Shown here: piece by piece, positions 30,198 to 37,773 of the stretch | Numbering within the stretch: the first letter of the stretch is position 1 | How the letters are laid out: each line of letters begins with the position of its first letter | Origin: a virus | Virus record (IMG/VR): IMGVR_UViG_3300020203_000035 | Location: 1-41,347 of that record | Reading direction: 5' to 3' (one strand) | Length of the DNA stretch: 41,347 bases | The notes under the pieces: model-generated | What the model was told of the DNA's origin: nothing | Databases searched by the model: none | Seen by the model: the letters and a program-made list of their open reading frames with translations, nothing else | Program-made: the position numbers and the translations under genes

Positions 30198-30698
30198 ATG
30201 CCAAACTACAAAGTAGGAGACGTCCTCAAGCCTATCAATGGAAGTGTGTGTGGTACATACCACAGTAAACAAAATGCCGTTGCCATAAGCATTACCAACA
30301 TCGATTCAGAGGGTGATTATGGCTATAAAATTCTCACCAAAGAAGGAGCTGTATTAAGTGGCTGTTCCAGTTGCTTCAAAGACGAAAACCTCACTCCTGT
30401 ATTTAAAACTCTCAACACTCTCCAGGTTGGTGATTATGTGAAAGACGAAGACGGAGATTACAAAAGAGTTCTCGCTGTCCTCAATCGAGGTGACGAAGAC
30501 GGGCTCTGTGTGTATGTGATGTCAACTTATGGCGAGAAGGATTCAGAAAATACGAGTATATCTGATGGCGTGTGGAACGTCCTTGAGCTTAAAAAATATG
30601 GCTACTCAATCGAAGACCCCACACCCGAAACAGTAGAAGAACTCACAATGGAAGAGGTATGTAAAGCTCTCGGCCGTGTGGTGAAGATTAAAAAATAA
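30198..30698 (+). CDS. Phage SH3-like repeat protein, copy 1 of tandem pair
   Basis: 166 residues. Two related beta-rich modules begin YKVGDVLKPINGS and LQVGDYVKDEDGDYKRVLAVL; the C-terminal TMEEVCKALGRVVKIKK is a motif seen in many phage proteins of unknown role. The next gene is a paralogue whose first 38 bases are almost identical. Likely a small cytoplasmic protein; a binding role is possible. Confidence 0.65.
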   Translation: MPNYKVGDVLKPINGSVCGTYHSKQNAVAISITNIDSEGDYGYKILTKEGAVLSGCSSCFKDENLTPVFKTLNTLQVGDYVKDEDGDYKRVLAVLNRGDEDGLCVYVMSTYGEKDSENTSISDGVWNVLELKKYGYSIEDPTPETVEELTMEEVCKALGRVVKIKK

Positions 30699-30716
30699 CT
30701 AAAAATCACTAATAAT

Positions 30717-31292
30717 ATGCCAAACTACAAAGTAGGAGACGTCCTCAAGCCTATCGATGGAAGCGTGTGTGTTACATACGAAGAACAAAATGCCGTTGCC
30801 ATCAGAATCACCAATATCAATTCGGATGGTAATTATTTCTACGTCATTCTCAGCAAGGAAGGAACTGTATTAGGTGGTTGTTCCCATTGTTTCAAAGACA
30901 ACAACCTCACTCTCGTAGCCAAAACTCTCAACACTCTCCAGATCGGTGATTATATCCAAGACGAAGGAGGAGATTACAGAAGGGTCCTCGCTGTACTTAG
31001 CAGAAGCGACGAAGACGGGCTCTGCGTGTATGTGCTGTCAGGTGATGGCAAAAAGTATTCGGACAATATAGCGAAAGCATATAGTACATGGACTGTTTAT
31101 GACTTAAAAAGACTTGGCTACTCAATCGAAGAACCCACACCTGAAATAGCAGAAAATACCGAAGCACAAATCGCAGCAGAGAAGCGCATCCTCCTGGAAG
31201 AAATCATCGCCACAATCAGAAAATCAGAACTCGATGGTGAAGATGTAGGGGCAATCCTCTCGATGATTCAAGATATGAAAAAACGAGTATAA
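30717..31292 (+). CDS. Phage SH3-like repeat protein, copy 2 of tandem pair
   Basis: 191 residues. Residues 1-145 are clearly related to the preceding gene (same start, same LQxGDY...RVLAVL module), but the C-terminus is replaced by a charged helix (AEKRILLEEIIATIRKSELDGEDVGAILSMIQDM). This points to tandem duplication and later divergence with a different tail. Function unknown. Confidence 0.65.
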   Translation: MPNYKVGDVLKPIDGSVCVTYEEQNAVAIRITNINSDGNYFYVILSKEGTVLGGCSHCFKDNNLTLVAKTLNTLQIGDYIQDEGGDYRRVLAVLSRSDEDGLCVYVLSGDGKKYSDNIAKAYSTWTVYDLKRLGYSIEEPTPEIAENTEAQIAAEKRILLEEIIATIRKSELDGEDVGAILSMIQDMKKRV

Positions 31293-31316
31293 ACGAAGAT
31301 AACCCTAAATAACCCT

Positions 31317-31505
31317 ATGGACTACAACACATATATCTGGGAGTCAGATCTCGACACCCTGATAGAGGAAAGAACAGAATTCAAGCACAACAGCACTGAG
31401 TTTGAATACGCTGTCGATATCCTCGTCGTAAAAGATTTCATCCATGAACTCTTGCAAAGGCAGGAGGCCCTGGTGAGTCAAATACGCGAATCAGAATTAA
31501 AATAA
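31317..31505 (+). CDS. Small acidic helical protein (62 aa)
   Basis: MDYNTYIWESDLDTLIEERT... Mostly helical and acidic. Start in the context AATAACCCTATGG. It lies 4 bases before the zinc-ribbon gene. No family recognised. Confidence 0.55.
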   Translation: MDYNTYIWESDLDTLIEERTEFKHNSTEFEYAVDILVVKDFIHELLQRQEALVSQIRESELK

Positions 31506-31509
31506 TCCT

Positions 31510-31941
31510 ATGAAACAAAAGTGGGAGAGATTGACAGCAGCGAATCTTAGAGACAATGCCAATGTAAAAACAAACACTCGTTCCAGGATAGTCGTAACAG
31601 GAAAAATCACAGACCGAACAAGCCATGGCAACTACTCCTCCAGGATAACAAAAGCATACAGGCTGCACCTAAGGGGTAATTTTAAATATCAATTAGAGGA
31701 AAACGCAGAAAATGAAGCAGAGGATGGAACAGCTAGAACAGAAGACCCAACCTACAAAGAAGAAAGCTACGAGTGGGACGTATACCTGAAAGAAGGGGAT
31801 TGGAAAAGAATAAACTTTCGTGGTGTACCACTCTGGATAGAAAAAACACAAGAAAGAAAATTCCAATGCTTCAAGTGTAAAAAAGCAGCAGCGCCGTACA
31901 AAAACGCAATATGTAAATCATGTAATCAGCTAGCATTTTGA
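31510..31941 (+). CDS. Hypothetical protein with C-terminal zinc ribbon
   Basis: 143 residues; a basic N-terminal part (MKQKWERLTAANLRDNANVK), a beta-rich middle (RSRIVVTGKITDRTSHGNYSSRITKAYRL; SYEWDVYLKEGDWKRINFRG) and a C-terminal ribbon FQCFKCKKAAAPYKNAICKSC with two CxxC pairs. It directly precedes the amidoligase gene (TGA and ATG two bases apart), so it may supply or recognise its substrate. Function unknown. Confidence 0.6.
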   Translation: MKQKWERLTAANLRDNANVKTNTRSRIVVTGKITDRTSHGNYSSRITKAYRLHLRGNFKYQLEENAENEAEDGTARTEDPTYKEESYEWDVYLKEGDWKRINFRGVPLWIEKTQERKFQCFKCKKAAAPYKNAICKSCNQLAF

Positions 31942-31943
31942 CT

Positions 31944-32861
31944 ATGGACAAATTTTACGACCACTTCAAATTCGGACTAGAGTTCGAGATGGAAACACCG
32001 CCAAACAGCCTAAATCTAGACAGCACTTACGGCAACATGAGAGTAGTAAGAGACGGAAGCATCAACAGAGTAGCGGGTGGACACTGCTTTGAAATCATCT
32101 GTGCAGAACCACTCACAACCAAAGACGAGGAAACAGCCTTCCTCGACACAATGAAAAGCCTTATCCCAGTCTTTCAAAGTCAATCAGGTGAAGAAGTATT
32201 TGCATATCACAACTTGTCATGTGGAACCCATTATCACTGGTCATTCAAAAACCATAAGGATGCCATGCTCTGGGTATACGACACAATAGACTTTGAAAAA
32301 TTCTTCTACACCGAATATGTAAAAGAGTTCCGAACAGAAAAATTCCTTTCTCGTATCAACACCAACTTCTGCAAAGCGCCTACCCTATCAGACGCAGCCA
32401 AAGGGGCAGAAACAAAGCCCCATGAAGTCAGAGCAAGCTTAAATAAGCTCACCATGGCTGGATTCGCACAAGAATATGCCAAAACCTCACGTTATCGCTG
32501 GCTCAACATGCAGTCCGTAGTAGAAGGAACAGGAGCTGAGATACGAATATTCCCATTCCTCCAAACACATGCTGGCGTAAACCAAGTAACAAAGTTCATG
32601 AAGCGAATACTGCTTGAATTCTATCTCAACCCAAGTACCCAAGAAAAAATAAAGCTCATGGAATTCTACAGTGCCAATATAGAAGGAAAGCCCCTAAAAT
32701 TTCATCTCTTAAATGAAATGAAAAGACTAGCGTACGAAATACTGGTAACAAAAACAGTCAACGACACATCCCTTGCAATGCTTTCAGGCGAGCTTCGTAT
32801 TCTTCTCGCTCGCTGGGTCAAAAAGCAACCAAACCTAATCAAACAAGAAAAAGCTTCCTAA
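31944..32861 (+). CDS. Amidoligase (COOH-NH2 ligase, amidoligase_2 type)
   Basis: 305 residues from MDKFYDHF. Family pattern in order: FGLEFEMET (10-18), VVRDGSI (34-40), CFEIICAEPL (48-57), CGTHYHWS (93-100), RYRWLNMQ (183-190) and AEIRIFPF (198-205). The fold is related to glutamine synthetase and joins a carboxyl and an amine using ATP. The substrate is unknown: peptide, cell-wall or protein tag are possible. The next gene is a class II glutamine amidotransferase separated by one base, so ammonia or an amine from glutamine may feed the reaction. Confidence 0.82.
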   Translation: MDKFYDHFKFGLEFEMETPPNSLNLDSTYGNMRVVRDGSINRVAGGHCFEIICAEPLTTKDEETAFLDTMKSLIPVFQSQSGEEVFAYHNLSCGTHYHWSFKNHKDAMLWVYDTIDFEKFFYTEYVKEFRTEKFLSRINTNFCKAPTLSDAAKGAETKPHEVRASLNKLTMAGFAQEYAKTSRYRWLNMQSVVEGTGAEIRIFPFLQTHAGVNQVTKFMKRILLEFYLNPSTQEKIKLMEFYSANIEGKPLKFHLLNEMKRLAYEILVTKTVNDTSLAMLSGELRILLARWVKKQPNLIKQEKAS

Positions 32862-32862
32862 T

Positions 32863-33771
32863 ATGTGCGAAATACTCGTTACCAAACATAACAACAGGGG
32901 GATTCAATTTGCAGAAGAAAAAATCCACGCTGCCCTCACTGCTAACAGCGACGGTGCAGGCTATGTCGTCTTTGAAAAAGTAAAGAACGACAAATATGAA
33001 ATTATCGAAACAAAGCTGTTCAAGCCAGTAGTGAAAGCACGGTGGACATACCAGCTCGGAGACAAAACAAATAACAAAGACACAAAAAAGCCCTACACTG
33101 CTTGGGACTTTGACCTCATAACCAAAACCATCATCCTCTCAAACGATAGTGACCAGTCAATCTTTGTCTACCCTAAATCAGTTGAAGATGCCTTCTTAGG
33201 AAGCGCAACAGAGCTAGAAATACAAGAAGCCATTGAAAAATGGCTGGATATGACAAAAATAAGTTACGACTTCTCTACAGGTACAAAAGACAAAGAAGAA
33301 GAAGAAGAAGACGACGACTCAATCGACAATATTTCTGAGAAATTTTTCTTGAAACAAGCACGCTTGAAAAAGAACCAGCTGATGATAATGCACTTCCGCC
33401 TGGCGACATCAGGACGAACACATGAATTCACCCAGCCAATCATCAATGAAACGTTCCTCACTATCCACAATGGCGTTTTCTCAGCGCTTGGAACACCACT
33501 CCAATCAGATACAGCAAAATTCAGTGAAAACCTTGAAAAGCTGTACAACATTACCAATATAAAAACGCCGAAAGAAGAAAACACACTCATAGAGACACTG
33601 CTTGATATGACAGAAGGATACTATTCTGCTTTCTTCTACTCTTTCAAGACCAAAAGTCTCTTCTACTTCAAACACGGAGCCTCATTCTACTCGTTCAATA
33701 ACAAACTCCTCTACTCTACCAGGGCTGAAAGATTCCCCCTCAGTTCAGAAGAGGCCAATAAATTCATTTAA
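32863..33771 (+). CDS. Class II glutamine amidotransferase (Ntn hydrolase)
   Basis: 302 residues. Starts MCEILVTK, so removal of Met exposes Cys2 as the nucleophile, as in GAT-II enzymes. NSDGAGYVVF (28-37), MHFRLATSGRTHEFTQPI (176-193) and IHNGVFS (201-207) are the expected glutamine-site motifs. A Glu/Asp-rich insert (about 143-153) separates the two halves. Alone it would hydrolyse glutamine or cleave amides; paired with the amidoligase it likely supplies nitrogen or reverses the modification. Confidence 0.85.
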   Translation: MCEILVTKHNNRGIQFAEEKIHAALTANSDGAGYVVFEKVKNDKYEIIETKLFKPVVKARWTYQLGDKTNNKDTKKPYTAWDFDLITKTIILSNDSDQSIFVYPKSVEDAFLGSATELEIQEAIEKWLDMTKISYDFSTGTKDKEEEEEDDDSIDNISEKFFLKQARLKKNQLMIMHFRLATSGRTHEFTQPIINETFLTIHNGVFSALGTPLQSDTAKFSENLEKLYNITNIKTPKEENTLIETLLDMTEGYYSAFFYSFKTKSLFYFKHGASFYSFNNKLLYSTRAERFPLSSEEANKFI

Positions 33772-33809
33772 TATTCAGCCATGAAAAAGAATAGAAAGGT
33801 GGTGATAAT

Positions 33810-33959
33810 ATGAAAACAACGTACGACAAAGAAACAGGGCTAAGGACGTGGGGCTTGTCAGCATGGTATGAAAAAGCAATATACCTTTTTGGCTGGTTCT
33901 ACACAATCATCATGGCAGTGTGGTTCCTCGTAGGAGTAGCAGCAACAGTAGAAGTTTAA
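33810..33959 (+). CDS. Small membrane protein (49 aa)
   Basis: MKTTYDKETGLRTWGLSAWY..., then a membrane helix (AIYLFGWFYTIIMAVWFLVGVAA). A strong Shine-Dalgarno sequence (AAAGGTGGTGAT) precedes the ATG. A ten-codon frame just upstream ends at this start. Function unknown; it may bring the amidoligase pair to the membrane, but that is a guess. Confidence 0.5.
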   Translation: MKTTYDKETGLRTWGLSAWYEKAIYLFGWFYTIIMAVWFLVGVAATVEV

Positions 33960-33976
33960 TCGTAAAATATAATCAT

Positions 33977-34192
33977 ATGTCAGTAGTAAACACCGAAGCC
34001 ATCTTGAAGCTCGTAGACGTCATGAACGAATTGAAGGACTCTATCGACCCAGCATACGGAAAGATTGCCATTGTCATGAAGAAAGGGCCAGCTGATAACG
34101 CCGAATGTGTGCGTTATTTCATTCAGAAGCGAGCCATCATGACTGTTGATGGTATCGAGCGCTGGGCATATGTAGCCCGTGAGTCTAAATAA
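33977..34192 (+). CDS. Small hypothetical protein (71 aa)
   Basis: Start taken at MSVVNTEAILKLVDVMNELK, in context AATCATATG. Helical first half, beta-rich second half (AECVRYFIQKRAIMTVDGIERWAYVAR). Its stop overlaps the next ATG (TAATG). Function unknown. Confidence 0.55.
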   Translation: MSVVNTEAILKLVDVMNELKDSIDPAYGKIAIVMKKGPADNAECVRYFIQKRAIMTVDGIERWAYVARESK

Positions 34193-34470
34193 TGCATGTA
34201 ATCAGCCTGCATGGCAGTTTACAAATATCGGATCCTGATTATGAGCTCTTGACCGATATGTTTGAACACTACCTTCAAAATACAATGTTTTCTTCTCAAT
34301 TTGTCTGCATGAGCAATGAATATGGAGATATTCTTATCACAGATGATATGATAGAAACTCTTGGAGATAAACTCCGAGAAGGTAAGCTTTCAAATGAACA
34401 AGCTCAATTAGTAACCAATATAATTGAACTCAGGCAAAACAATTATCTAAGCATTAATACAACTGAATAA
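34192..34470 (+). CDS. Hypothetical protein (92 aa), last gene of rightward operon
   Basis: MHVISLHGSLQISDPDYELLTDMF...: mixed alpha/beta, acidic, with a helical end (SNEQAQLVTNIIELRQNN). Overlaps the preceding gene by one base. The terminator at 34480 follows ten bases after its stop. Function unknown. Confidence 0.6.
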   Translation: MHVISLHGSLQISDPDYELLTDMFEHYLQNTMFSSQFVCMSNEYGDILITDDMIETLGDKLREGKLSNEQAQLVTNIIELRQNNYLSINTTE

Positions 34471-34479
34471 AAAAGAAAC

Positions 34480-34506
34480 AGCGGGCCTAATAAGCCCGCT
34501 TTTTTT
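34480..34506. terminator. Strong bidirectional terminator between converging operons
   Basis: AGCGGGC (34480-34486), loop CTAATAA, GCCCGCT (34494-34500), then TTTTTT. On the other strand the stem is followed by TGTTTCTTTT, so it can stop both the rightward operon and the leftward early operon. Confidence 0.85.
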
Positions 34507-34555
34507 ATGTCCGGCCCGCTGTGGGGCGGTCAAATAATCGGATTAGAAATTTTCT

Positions 34556-34626
34556 ATAGTCACGGAGGGTGGCACCTCCGACCTCGCTGGCAAAGCCTAG
34601 CAAGCTCTGTAAACCACCGTGATTAT
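34556..34626. ncRNA. Compact structured element between terminator and HNH gene
   Basis: ATAGTCACGG (34556-34565) pairs with CCGTGATTAT (34617-34626), a 10-bp helix with one G-T, enclosing a hairpin at 34583-34604 (CTCGCT-GGC/GCC-AGCAAG, bulged base, AAA loop). A further GGAGG/CCTCC pairing competes with the outer helix. About 71 bases, no gene. It could be a small RNA, a second terminator or a recombination-site-like element. It lacks tRNA arms. Confidence 0.45.
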
Positions 34627-34642
34627 GGAAAAAACTTTTTTA

Positions 34643-35053
34643 TTATTCTGCACGATAGCATTTTTTCAACTTTTCTTTTAATATTTTTAGTCTTATTTCC
34701 CATTCCACTCTTCCTACGATCGGATTCTCAAGCGCACGTTTGTGGATTTCTTCGTATCTTTCTGGGTATTTTTCCCGAAACCAAGCACCAGATTCCGTTG
34801 GATTCAGGTGCCACCACGCGTGGCAGGTGAAGCACATGGCCTTTATGTTTGTTACTTCGGCTGAAAGATCGTGATAATGGGACTCTGGCTTGACGTGAGA
34901 GCCGTCTATCTTCGCTCCAGCAAGCTTTGAGACACCGCAACGGACACAAACATACCTGTCTCGTATTTTTGCCAGTGTTTTTGCGATATCAACACACTGA
35001 TTTCTGAGCGAGATGATCGAACGTACTACTTTTTTTATTTTTTTCCTTTTCAT
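34643..35053 (-). CDS. HNH-type nuclease, NinG/Rap-like
   Basis: 136 residues. CVRCG (36-40), DGSHVKPES (50-58), NIKAMCFTCHAWWHLNP (69-85) are the zinc and histidine elements of NinG/Rap-type recombination endonucleases, which act on branched DNA in lambdoid phages. The basic N-terminus (MKRKKIKKVVRS) fits DNA binding. It is the last gene of the leftward early operon and lies near a NinB-like gene, as in the lambda nin region. Confidence 0.78.
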   Translation of the reverse strand: MKRKKIKKVVRSIISLRNQCVDIAKTLAKIRDRYVCVRCGVSKLAGAKIDGSHVKPESHYHDLSAEVTNIKAMCFTCHAWWHLNPTESGAWFREKYPERYEEIHKRALENPIVGRVEWEIRLKILKEKLKKCYRAE

Positions 35054-35247
35054 TAGTGATCGTATTTTTCCCGAAGAGCTTCTTCAAGGTCGTTTTCTGC
35101 TGTGAGCGAACGCTTTCTGAGGGCTCCTATGGAGATAGTGAAGTTTGACTCAATCGCATCCGCCACTGTTATCATCTCACGGTCCAGCGTCTTTGTCGAC
35201 TGTCTTGCCGTGAACGCTCGCTGCAAAGCTTCTTGAACATATCTCAT
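35053..35247 (-). CDS. Small hypothetical protein (64 aa)
   Basis: MRYVQEALQRAFTARQSTKT...: helical and charged, with AIESNFTISIGALRKRS in the middle. Its stop overlaps the nuclease start (TAATG). Function unknown. Confidence 0.55.
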   Translation of the reverse strand: MRYVQEALQRAFTARQSTKTLDREMITVADAIESNFTISIGALRKRSLTAENDLEEALREKYDH

Positions 35248-35256
35248 ATTCGTTTT

Positions 35257-35448
35257 TTAAAAATGGAACTCTCCACAGTCACAATTACATCCTTCACGGC
35301 GACAGTTTCCTGAACAGATATGGTCACACTTGATAACCCGCATGAATTCTTCGAGCAGGTCTTCCAGGTCGTCTTCCGATAGCTTCATTCCCCGATAGTC
35401 ATGGGCGTAAAACCCTATGATTACTTTTTCTCTTGTATCTTTGTCCAT
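35257..35448 (-). CDS. Small Cys-rich protein (63 aa)
   Basis: An acidic helical first half (LSEDDLEDLLEEFMRVI) and a Cys-rich end (KCDHICSGNCRREGCNCDCGEFHF) with at least six cysteines plus two histidines, probably a compact metal site. Function unknown. Confidence 0.6.
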   Translation of the reverse strand: MDKDTREKVIIGFYAHDYRGMKLSEDDLEDLLEEFMRVIKCDHICSGNCRREGCNCDCGEFHF

Positions 35449-35453
35449 ACGTT

Positions 35454-35852
35454 TTATTCCGTTGTGTCGGGATCAGGGATAACGACAGAAAGTGTTTCCC
35501 ATGCCCAGAACCTGATTCTTTCGATATAGTCTTTCGAAAAACCGAGCGTATCGAGTTCTGTGCTTGACTTCACCGTCTCATATTCCTCCCCCTTAATGAT
35601 TATGAGGTCTTTGAGAAACATGCGCTTCATAGCTTCATGTATCTCATCTGAAGTATGCCCAGTCTCATCAGCGATCAACCGTATCACGACCGCCCAATAA
35701 TACTGGTTCTGCTTCACGGTGCGCTTCGTTGACCTCTTACGAACAACTACCTCCACAAGGCCATCAAGACTATGGAGATAGTTATCGTAAGCGTCCTGGT
35801 TATCCATCGCTATTTTCCCAAACTGGATTTTACCAAAAAATTTGGGATTCAT
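35454..35852 (-). CDS. NinB/Orf-like recombination protein
   Basis: 132 residues. RTVKQNQYYWAVVIRLIADETGHTSDEIHEAMKRMFL (about 44-80), then KSSTELDTLGFSKDYIERIRFWAWE and PDPDTTE follow the NinB/lambda Orf pattern. These proteins bind single-stranded DNA and help load recombinases. Placed beside an OB-like gene and two genes from the NinG-like nuclease. Confidence 0.78.
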   Translation of the reverse strand: MNPKFFGKIQFGKIAMDNQDAYDNYLHSLDGLVEVVVRKRSTKRTVKQNQYYWAVVIRLIADETGHTSDEIHEAMKRMFLKDLIIIKGEEYETVKSSTELDTLGFSKDYIERIRFWAWETLSVVIPDPDTTE

Positions 35853-35855
35853 AGC

Positions 35856-36320
35856 TTAGTAAGGGACGTCGGTAAGCTTTATAGAGATCTTGTCTTCCTT
35901 GTTTGCTACGTCTACCTGCAGGCGCATAAACGCGGCTGACATGTCTGCTATCTTCTCTTCGAACTCTTTCCTGGTCACAAAGTCTCCTACAGGCGCTGTA
36001 GCTGCAGGATTTGACCGCTGTGGGGTGTTTGAGGCTGGAGCCTTAACAAACGACCTTCTGAGCTGAAGTATCGTCCTACGCTTGAAATTGATGGTTTTAC
36101 CATCTTTCTCCCATTCTGCGTCTTCTTCCTTGTACTGGACATCGACATCGTCACCAACGACGAGCTTCAGCTCTTCCCAGGATTCGAAGGCCTTTGTCTT
36201 CGCCCCATCTTTCTTGTAGAGCCAGAAGGAGAACTTTTGTTCCCCGTATTTGATATTCACCTTTTTCTGGTCTTGGCCCACTTCGTCAAGGCGAATGGTG
36301 CTATTTATGATGTTCTCCAT
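35856..36320 (-). CDS. Putative single-strand DNA-binding or OB-like protein
   Basis: 154 residues. The first 95 are beta-rich (KVNIKYGEQKFSFWLYKKDG..., LVVGDDVDVQYKEEDAEW, TINFKRRTILQLRRS) and look like an OB-type barrel; the linker (APASNTPQRSNPAAT) leads to a helix (FVTRKEFEEKIADMSAAFMRL). In this position next to NinB-like it could coat single-stranded DNA. Fold assignment is by pattern only. Confidence 0.5.
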   Translation of the reverse strand: MENIINSTIRLDEVGQDQKKVNIKYGEQKFSFWLYKKDGAKTKAFESWEELKLVVGDDVDVQYKEEDAEWEKDGKTINFKRRTILQLRRSFVKAPASNTPQRSNPAATAPVGDFVTRKEFEEKIADMSAAFMRLQVDVANKEDKISIKLTDVPY

Positions 36321-36322
36321 AG

Positions 36323-36490
36323 TTATCTTCCTTCATACTTATCATTTAGGTCGTAGTAGAGAGCCGTCAGCTCCGCGAGGTCTGCCTTCTTGTCCTTAAT
36401 CTTACAACTCTCTATGAACTCAGAAATGTTGCTACTCCTCCTATAGATGTTGATATAGTCAGCACTAGAAAGGTTTTTTATGGGATTCAT
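36323..36490 (-). CDS. Small helical protein (55 aa)
   Basis: MNPIKNLSSADYINIYRRSS..., helical, mildly basic. It fills the space between the OB-like gene and the preceding gene, overlapping that one by 26 bases. Function unknown. Confidence 0.5.
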   Translation of the reverse strand: MNPIKNLSSADYINIYRRSSNISEFIESCKIKDKKADLAELTALYYDLNDKYEGR

Positions 36491-36722
36491 AGTAGTTTTT
36501 CATATCACGTTCGGTGTCGCTGACACAGGCCCTGTGCAATTCCATCGATATGCGCTGTATGGAGGCCTCATCGACGTTCCCCTTCAAAACCGCTTGATAG
36601 GAACAGAAGACATCCACTGGCTCATACTGATTGATTTGCAACTTCTTGGAGAAGCTCCTGGAAATGTGTACCTGTTCAATCTTGTTTGGGCTCAGGAACT
36701 TCTTTTTAGGTGTTTTGTTCAT
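36465..36722 (-). CDS. Conserved phage protein of unknown function (85 aa)
   Basis: Start at MNKTPKKKFLSPNKIEQ (context AACCTATG). The stretch VHISRSFSKKLQINQYEPVDVFCSYQAVL resembles a motif found in many viral and plasmid proteins of unknown role; the C-terminus is helical. Part of the leftward early operon. Confidence 0.6.
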   Translation of the reverse strand: MNKTPKKKFLSPNKIEQVHISRSFSKKLQINQYEPVDVFCSYQAVLKGNVDEASIQRISMELHRACVSDTERDMKNYYESHKKPF

Positions 36723-36726
36723 AGGT

Positions 36727-36948
36727 TTATTTAATTTCTCCCTCAAGATAATCATTGATCCTCTGGAATTGCTTTTCGTTTACCCCCGCGGCTTTCTGAG
36801 CATCGCTGAGTTTCTGTAGGGTGCTTTTGAAGGCCCTATCGGCCCTCTCGGCCTCTTTTATCTTGCCAATGTCTTTCCCGACAAAGAGTCCCACTATATA
36901 GGCGAGTCCCACAAGTGCGATGTTCATCAGCAGTATTCCGCTTGCCAT
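36727..36948 (-). CDS. Small membrane-anchored protein (73 aa)
   Basis: An N-terminal membrane helix (GILLMNIALVGLAYIVGLFVG) and a charged helical tail (KIKEAERADRAFKSTLQKLSDAQ). It lies between the AbrB-like gene and the preceding conserved gene. Function unknown. Confidence 0.55.
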   Translation of the reverse strand: MASGILLMNIALVGLAYIVGLFVGKDIGKIKEAERADRAFKSTLQKLSDAQKAAGVNEKQFQRINDYLEGEIK

Positions 36949-36952
36949 AATG

Positions 36953-37144
36953 TTACCGCTTAGTGATTATCAGGCTATCCCCCCTTTTTTCTACCTTGAG
37001 GGGTGTTCCGCGCTTTATCCCAAGTTCACGGCAATAGACAACAGGGATAGAGACAAGAGTCGTATTCCTCCCAGCGATTATTGCGCTTCTTTGCCTGTGG
37101 TCATAAGAGGGTGATGGTTGGGAGAGTCTTTCTTTTTCTGTCAT
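36953..37144 (-). CDS. AbrB/MazE-type DNA-binding protein
   Basis: 63 residues. RSAIIAGRNTTLVSIPVVYCRELGIKRGTPLKVEKRGDSLIITKR (about 19-63) fits the swapped-hairpin AbrB/SpoVT fold (SIP..REL.I..G..V.V....D.I.I). A transcription regulator of the early genes is likely. It overlaps the wHTH-like gene by 44 bases. Confidence 0.72.
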   Translation of the reverse strand: MTEKERLSQPSPSYDHRQRSAIIAGRNTTLVSIPVVYCRELGIKRGTPLKVEKRGDSLIITKR

Positions 37145-37361
37145 AGATGAGTGCTCCGTCTCTAGCGAGCTTTTTTAAGAGTTTATTGACGTAGGCCCTT
37201 GATGTTTTTGTCTCGACCGGAACACATACGACCGTACGTTCTGTTTTGATGATTGTCCATTCCTTCGATATCTCATTTGCAGAGAGAGGGAGGCTTTCTG
37301 GCTTACCAAGTGATCCCCACCTCTCTCGCAAGAAACCGAGGAGTCTTTCCTCGTTGCTCAT
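37101..37361 (-). CDS. Winged-helix-like small regulator (86 aa)
   Basis: MSNEERLLGFLRERWGSL..., then SANEISKEWTI and SRAYVNKLLKKLARDGALIYDRKRKTLPTITLL, which looks like a recognition helix plus wing. Followed by the overlapping AbrB-like gene, so the two may be co-regulators. Assignment by pattern. Confidence 0.5.
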   Translation of the reverse strand: MSNEERLLGFLRERWGSLGKPESLPLSANEISKEWTIIKTERTVVCVPVETKTSRAYVNKLLKKLARDGALIYDRKRKTLPTITLL

Positions 37362-37447
37362 TATCGTCTTACGGAAAGAAACGTTGCGACTGCGAGTACC
37401 AGGGTGCTCACCGCGAGTACCAATACCCCTAATTCAAGAAACGTCAT
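37361..37447 (-). CDS. Very small membrane peptide (28 aa)
   Basis: MTFLELGVLVLAVSTLVLAV...: one membrane span ending in SVRR. Its TAA overlaps the next start (TAATG), supporting translation. Function unknown. Confidence 0.4.
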   Translation of the reverse strand: MTFLELGVLVLAVSTLVLAVATFLSVRR

Positions 37448-37485
37448 ATAGTTATTATTATAATTTAGTTAGGTTTCGCTCCCTC

Positions 37486-37749
37486 CTAACGACTGCGCTT
37501 CATTCCAATCTCATCCATGGCCTCTATCAGCAGGCGCTGGAACACTCCATGCTCCCGCTTCTTTGTTAGTGCATACCCCGCCTTACGAATCTTTGCGGCG
37601 ATGTAGTTTACCTGTGGCTTGTCGATACCGAGCTTATTGGCCATATCTTCTACGCTGAGCTCATCCCACAACTTTGCAAACGTTTGAAAGAAATCCTTGG
37701 TATACAAGATATGAGTATCACGGTGCGCATATTTTTTTCTCTTGTGCAT
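37486..37749 (-). CDS. HTH-containing small regulator (87 aa)
   Basis: Start at MHKRKKYAHRDTHILYTKDF; an in-frame GTG further upstream would include the promoter leader and is not used. WDELSVEDMANKLGIDKPQVNYIAAKIRKAGYAL (about 28-61) is a clear helix-turn-helix. It is the first gene after the promoter at 37808-37836 and may bind the palindrome TGGTCGACCA in its own leader (37774-37783). Likely an early regulator. Confidence 0.68.
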   Translation of the reverse strand: MHKRKKYAHRDTHILYTKDFFQTFAKLWDELSVEDMANKLGIDKPQVNYIAAKIRKAGYALTKKREHGVFQRLLIEAMDEIGMKRSR

Positions 37750-37773
37750 ATATATTTTATTGGTTGATAATGG

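Noticed and set aside
34556-34626. Possible tRNA in the structured 71-base element
   Set aside because: The closing helix is 10 bp and there is no T-arm or D-arm pattern on either strand.
34507-34830. 107-codon plus-strand frame after the terminator
   Set aside because: It starts in the terminator T-run, crosses the structured element and is antisense to the HNH-type gene.
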